From assembly GCA_023313575.1 (NCBI GenBank), contig JAJTTP010000011.1, positions 186,001 through 250,000 on the forward strand: DNA of 64,000 nucleotides. Direction: 5' to 3'. Position 1 is the first letter of the stretch; the number at the start of each line of letters is the position of its first letter. The notes under the pieces are model-generated. The model did no database searches. It was not told the DNA's origin and worked only from the letters and a program-made list of their open reading frames with translations. The position numbers and the translations under genes are program-made. The DNA is from Eutypella sp. D-1 (taxonomy: Eukaryota; Ascomycota; Sordariomycetes; Xylariales; Diatrypaceae). Positions 58,510-64,000 of this stretch are shown here, in pieces.

Positions 58510-61500
58510 GCTGAGCAAGGACCCGCCAGAGGCGAATGGAATAGTGGTGGGAGGCTCAGTTCACCAAGGGGCGACCGGGGATGCTACGGCCGCGGTCCTC
58601 CCTGTAAGGTCAAGCTGCTCCCGAGAAGCTCGAGGTCAAGACGAAAACATCGGAGCATTGAAGACACGATTCCGGCTATGTAACATCTATTATCGCCGAT
58701 CCGTGAGGAATTCCGCGATTTCGTTTCGTATGAGCGTCCGTGTACCCACGATGCAGGTAACCCTGCATAGCATGGCACGGCACGGGTACGGGAACAACGG
58801 GGGATCCCGGGGAGGATCTTGTTCTGGAGCGGGACGCTGCGAGGAAAATTACGTGAGGAAGATCCCGCCGCACTTTGTTTAGAAACTTATTACTAGACCT
58901 AACATGCGCATAATTGCCGCCCATCTAGTGCCGCACTGGCAGACAGAAACGACGGACGAACAGAAGAGTCCCCGCTTAGATATGCCAATGGTTCAAGATC
59001 GTCGCTCTAAAGAGAAGAAAAAAAGCCCCGAGAAAGTGGAATTCGCTCCGGGCGCGCTTGCGAGATCGGAGCATCTAGGGCACGATGCTACTTTGCGACT
59101 TGCACGGCCTACTTGCTCAAACAACGCCAGCTTACCGGCTTACCGGCTTACCTTCCATAGATGCATCATATCGCCGTTGACTGCTCCTCATCGATCCACC
59201 TATTGACCGAGGTTGAGAAGGAGCAGGACTCGTATCACGATTTGCTGGGGTGCTGGGCAACTGGGCTACGTAGGGTCGCTTGGAGGGTGCTTGTTTCCGA
59301 GGTCGGGTGGACCGAGTGCGAGAGAGACGTTGTCGTGGGATGTGCAGATTTTAGCGCCGACCGTTGAGGGTTGGACAAGACCAAGGTTGTTACTGATGCC
59401 CTAGAAATCCTGGCGTCGGTGGCTGACGTCTTATACCTTCAGTGATACTTTGGTGTGTGAGTTCCTGCAGACCGGATCGTGTCGTATGTACTTCAGGATG
59501 CCGCGCCAGAGATGCATCGAGAGATTACTACCTAAGTAGTTGGGTCCAGCAGGTCCAGACAACCCCCGGGGCCCTTGAATGCATATGGATACATATCCAT
59601 ACATGTCATGCATGTGTACCGTACATGTCAGCTATGATTACCACCACCACTATCGCCAACTGAAGTCGCAAGCAGCAGTGTGCAGTGCAGCAGTACAGCA
59701 GTAAAGCACCTACTCCGGTCCGGCACAGACTGGCAAACACAGATAAGTGAGAATTGTTATCCCGCATGTGTTGCATAAGGAGGTAAAGTCTTTGGATGAC
59801 AAGATGACATGACACGATACTTGCATCTATAGATATCAGATGGATGAGGGGATTTCGAGGTGAGATTCCAAGTTGCCAGGTAGGTGACCCGTCAAATCGA
59901 TTACTACGCCTTGTATACTTACTTGTATACTTATGTACATATGTACCTGATTGTGGATTTGCGGTATTTCCCGGTTGCGATGATTGGGCCGATAAGCCGG
60001 GTTTCAGGGACTAGGCTGTCAGGAACAGTCTTAGCGATAAGAGTATAGGGCTTCTCTTTGGAGGTTAAAGCGAACGCTGGTTGGCTAGCCTCGATCGATT
60101 TAGGCAATCTATGGACCCTGCTCCGTGGAATTAGCTAATAGCTAAGCTATATTAGGCATGACTGTGTGTACATACACACTTGCATATAACTATCCGCAGC
60201 AGCTTAGACCCTGACCCCTCTTCGGATTGGCTCTCCAAAACCTCCTAATTTGAAACTTTTTTTTTCTCTGCTGAAGGTTCCAGCTTTCCAAAGGTTGGGA
60301 ACATCAAGCCTCAAAGCTCACATCAGAATTGCAACCACAACCCAAGTATCTCACGGGCTTGCGTGCGTACGTACGCACGTACTTACCTTATGTACTTAGC
60401 TTACATGTAGGTGGTGGATAGGTAGTACACTACTTACATACATACTTTGCTACCTAGGGTACTGCGTACCTAGGCAGTCTTACATGCTTTAACCCCCTCC
60501 CGCCCCCCTCCCCCACCACATTAATTCTTGTGTCAATAATTATATCAAATCATCTTATCATTTTATTGTTCCATCATCCCGCCCGTTTGTATATACCTGA
60601 ACCCTGAACCCCGGGTCTAACTCTGGAGTATAAATCCTCTATTTATCTTGACCTTCGACGAGCAATATCATTAACGAAGACTTGACTGAATAGCAAATAT
60701 TCATATTCACATCCATAGCCGTATCCGTATTCGTATTTATTCATACCGAAAATAGGTAAGATTTACACAATTCCATCATCCATCTATCATCTTCCTTCAA
60801 GTCCACGGGTGTGCTCTATACTTCATAACACGTGCTTATATCTCTTTTGTCTCTTTAACCCTCCCCGGGACCCTTCCCCTTCCCACTTCAGTCCCATCCA
60901 TCAGCACTTTACCCTTCTCTCCTTTCCCGTCATCCTGTCCTCTTCTACCACCTATTCTTGGGCCCTGATAGTTATGGGCCTGCTAGTCTCTTGATTTGCC
61001 ATCGTGATTCTTACTTGGACCTTGTTGTATGCACGCTGGCATCCTTCAACCTACCCAGGTAGGTATATTACACAGCTACGTGCTTGTCCCATCGCCTTAC
61101 CCCCCACCCCCCGTTGGCTTCTGGCTCCTCTTGGCTTCCCTCCCCCCCTGGTCCTGTCCACTGTCCACTGTCCACTTGTGTAGCATCCATGGATATGTAC
61201 TACTTACTACCCTACTGCTTTACTTGCTTGTTTGTTTGTATCTCCACAGGAACTTCTTGCGAGATCTGCGTAACACATCTTTTAAAACCCGCATGTACGG
61301 AGTACTTCGTTATATAAGCTAGCATGGGTGACACCTAGTCGCCGCTGGCGCCGCTACTCCGTCTCTTTCTCTCACGTGTATGTACCGGGTTTATTCACAC
61401 CATCCTGTCTGCGGGTGTATGTGTGTGGGTTTACTTGGAGAGGATAGGGTAGGATAGGCGGTGAAAGTGGCTGAAATACCCTTGAAACCCTTTTTTTTTT

Positions 61501-61860
61501 CTTTTCTTCTTTTGTACTTGGTGTCTTCTCCGGTTTTGTAGCTACCTGGCCAGCCAGGCTGATCCTCTTGGTATTGGAAGCTAAACGTTTAATACTTTAG
61601 ATATCCAATATCCACTTCCCACAGACTATCTATTTGTCCTGTTTTCCCTCTTATCATTCCTTCTACGACCTTGACCACGACCCTGACTACGACTACGACT
61701 ACGACTACGACGACCTCGACCACGTTCTTCATAGCCCACGATCACGATCCTTACGGCTATTCTTAGCTCCAATATTCACCTTCTCGATACCTACTCGAAC
61801 CATCCAATTTCTTGTCTTGCCGTAGCCTGTTTGGTAGTCCGGTAGTTCGTCGTTAGAATC
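58510..61860. other. intergenic, 3.35 kb
   Basis: Between the BCS1-like remnant and ERG13. It has an 18-bp palindrome (60362-60379), TACCTAGG-like words at about 60400-60480, a possible TATA box near 60628, CT-rich leader sequence and a TACGAC repeat (61664-61733). Frames at 58904-59404 are short and unrecognised; they might be further decayed sequence linked to the remnant. Confidence 0.55.
61664..61733 (+). repeat. TACGAC/GACC hexamer-like repeat in the ERG13 leader
   Basis: Imperfect tandem repeats of TACGAC and related GACCACGAC units, about 130 bp before the ERG13 start, probably within the 5' UTR. Confidence 0.7.
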
Positions 61861-63484
61861 ATGGCAGCTCGTCCCCAGAACATTGGCATTAAGGCCATTG
61901 AGATTTACTTCCCCAGCCAAGTATGTTCTTTTCACTCCAAGATGAGCAGTCAAACTACATACTATCCCTTGGTTCGAACCGAGTGTGAAAATTTGGATGT
62001 TCAGCTAACGCCTCATGTGCAGTATGTCGAGCAATCCGAGCTTGAGAAGTTCGATGGTGCTAGCACCGGCAAATACACGATTGGTCTCGGCCAGACTAAG
62101 ATGACCTTCTGTGATGACCGCGAGGGTTGGTTCTCCCCTTTATTCTTAGCTGAACAACAGTTTGAGTAACAGTTGTATGCTGGATGGCTGACGTGGTTGT
62201 TGCTGTGTTCTTGCAGATATATACTCCTTTGCCTTAACTGCCGTCTCTAAGCTGATCAAGAACTACAACATCGACACCAACTCGATTGGCCGTCTCGAGG
62301 TCGGTACCGAGACCATTCTCGACAAGTCCAAGTCCGTCAAGACCGTCCTGATGCAGCTGTTCGGGGACAACACTAGCATTGAGGGTGTCGATACCGTCAA
62401 CGCCTGCTACGGTGGTACCAACGCTTTCTTTAACACCGTGAACTGGGTTGAGTCGTCTGCCTGGGATGGTAGAGATGCTATCGTCGTTGCTGGAGACATT
62501 GCCCTCTATGCTAAAGGCAATGCCAGGCCCACTGGTGGTGCCGGTTGCGTCGCCATGCTTGTTGGTCCGAACGCCCCTATTGTGGCCGAGCCCGGTCTGC
62601 GGGGTACCTACATGCAGCATGCCTACGACTTTTACAAGCCCGACCTCACCAGCGAGTACCCTGTTGTCGACGGCCACTTCTCGTTGACCTGCTATACTGA
62701 GGCTCTCGATGCCGCTTACCGTGATTACGTGAAGCGTGAGGCGAGGCTGCAGAGTGCCAACGGCAACGGCAACGGCACTGATGCTTCTAAGACTTCTCTC
62801 GACCGCTTCGACTACATGTGTTTCCATGCTCCCACCTGCAAGCTTGTCCAGAAGTCGTATGCTCGTCTGCTCTACCATGACTACCTTGCGAATCCCGACC
62901 AGGAGGTATTCGGTGAAGTGCCTGGTGAGGTCCGCGATATGGACTACAGGAAGTCCCTGACCGACAAGGTTGTCGAGAAGACGTTCATGGCCTTGACGAA
63001 GAAGCGCTTTAACGAGCGCGTTTCTCCGGCTCTCCAGGTTGCCACCCTCTGCGGTAACATGTACTGCGCTAGTGTTTGGGGTGGCCTGGCCAGTTTGCTC
63101 TCTCACGTCAACAGCGCCGATCTTGTGGGCAAGAGGATTGCCCTCTTCAGTTATGGCTCCGGCCTTGCTGCCAGTTTCCTGTCGCTGCGCGTTGTCAGCA
63201 GCACCGAACAGATCTCCAAGGTTCTGGATCTCCCCAACAGGCTAGCGGCCCGGCGGGCGGTCTCCCCGGAGACGTACGAATCTGTAAGTTGATAAAGGCT
63301 GTTTTGTTTTACCTTCATTAGGATTTGGGCTAATCCCACTATTTAGTTCTGTGACCTGCGCCACAAGGCCCACCTGCAGAAAGACTTCAAGCCCCAGGGT
63401 GACGTATCCACCATTACGAGCGGCACTTATTACCTGGAGAACGTCGATGGCATGTTCAAGCGATTCTACGCTGTCAAGGAATAA
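61861..63484 (+). CDS. ERG13: hydroxymethylglutaryl-CoA synthase
   Basis: Four exons: 61861-61920, 62023-62125, 62217-63283 and 63347-63484, giving 455 residues, the usual fungal size. Start context is gaatcATGg. The catalytic residues are placed as in the family: Glu in VGTET at about 86, Cys118 in [13 protein letters not shown] (acetyl-enzyme), and His258 in [25 protein letters not shown] near the C-terminus is also typical. The enzyme joins acetyl-CoA and acetoacetyl-CoA into HMG-CoA in the cytosol, the step before HMG-CoA reductase in the mevalonate and ergosterol pathway. Introns have CTAAC/CTGAC/CTAAT branch sites; intron 2 has a weak donor (GTTGGT), but the conserved DREDIYSF junction supports it. 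An Asn-Gly repeat (about 236-242) is a local insertion. Confidence 0.96.
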
Positions 63485-64000
63485 TTGGTTGGATATGAAC
63501 GAGTCATGAGGTCTGAAGGTTCCTTTGCATAGAGCATAGAGCGGGTTTGGCTGGTTCTCCGGGCCTCCGCAACGAGGCTCACATCTCCTGCCAGATCTTG
63601 GTTGCACACTATCATATAGCTCTCCTCCATCTACTCTGGATGAGGGCATTTCATAGAGGAGACTTACCGAGGGATAGAGTATATCCACTAATGTGGCTGG
63701 GCTTTCAGATGGCCTGACCTTGTATATACCCAGAGCTCTTCTCGAGTTGGCACATGGATACACATGCATGCATGATACATGAGAGGGGGGAGCTTTATAA
63801 TGAATAGAAACTTTTAATGAGCTACGCACACTTAACCTTGGAACTTCCAAGGATGCCTTGATCAAGCTACTCCGGACCCAACTCAGTTTGCACATTTAGA
63901 CGTGACTGCTGATTGTTGATGGATCTAGCTATGTCCATAAATTCTAGAACGGACTATACAAATTTGTCTATCTCGCTATGGTAGCTAGCACGACCAAGGC
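63485..64000. other. 3' flank of ERG13, 0.5 kb
   Basis: Presumed 3' UTR and non-coding sequence to the window end. A 217-residue minus frame running into the ERG13 last exon (63242-63895) has no family features. Confidence 0.55.

Noticed and set aside
61971..61985. tRNA B-box-like GGTTCGAACC
   Set aside because: Lies in ERG13 intron 1; flanking bases do not form a T stem and no A-box or acceptor stem is present. Other GGTTCRA matches in the window also failed.
62234..63106. 290-residue minus-strand frame across ERG13
   Set aside because: Opposite the conserved catalytic exon; codon-bias artefact without family features.

Overview
The window looks like nuclear DNA of a filamentous ascomycete, probably a Sordariomycete; I cannot place it more narrowly. 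Genes are split by short introns (about 60-300 nt) with GT...AG ends and CTAAC or CTGAC branch sites. Coding regions are GC-rich. Intergenic stretches are long and carry many simple repeats and short palindromic words. The protein families (ERG27, Mdm1-type sorting nexin, DUF7820-like, GBD/FH3) are those of Pezizomycotina. I found no rRNA, tRNA, CRISPR array or intact transposon.

Layout: 0.2-3.9 kb, an Mdm1-like PXA-RGS-PX-nexin protein (-). 5.2-6.2 kb, the tRNA m7G46 methyltransferase catalytic subunit TRM8 (-). 7.7-10.5 kb, a formin-type GBD/FH3 protein without FH1/FH2 (+). 10.5-18.7 kb, an 8 kb gene-poor stretch. 18.7-19.6 kb, a WBP2-like GRAM protein with a PPxY motif (+). 21.2-22.2 kb, the complex III hinge protein QCR6 (+, four exons). 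22.2-27.3 kb, gene-poor. 27.3-29.2 kb, an MFS transporter of FLVCR/SLC49 type (+). 30.8-32.7 kb, the sterol 3-ketoreductase ERG27 (-), with a 21-bp minisatellite just upstream. 34.9-35.5 kb, a small membrane protein of unknown function (+). 36.2-37.4 kb, homoserine dehydrogenase HOM6 (-). 38.2-39.6 kb, a CCDC174-family nuclear protein (+). 41.8-44.3 kb, a DUF7820-like single-pass membrane protein (-). 44.3-50.5 kb, gene-poor. 50.5-52.1 kb, a class V PLP enzyme resembling isopenicillin-N epimerase (+). 54.5-55.2 kb, a proline-rich orphan (+). 58.1-58.5 kb, a frameshifted remnant of a BCS1-like AAA ATPase. 61.9-63.5 kb, HMG-CoA synthase ERG13 (+, four exons).

These are mostly dispersed housekeeping genes rather than a cluster. 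ERG13 (early mevalonate pathway) and ERG27 (late C4 demethylation) both serve ergosterol synthesis but lie 29 kb apart. HOM6 serves threonine/methionine synthesis, QCR6 respiration and TRM8 tRNA modification. I see no new multi-gene system. The points most worth a second look are the CCTAGG/GGTACC palindromic words recurring between genes, a MITE-like inverted repeat, the ERG27 promoter minisatellite, the BCS1-like remnant, two orphan proteins, and some informative splice structures. Several correct gene models, notably ERG27 and TRM8, start in small upstream exons that a simple open-frame scan misses.
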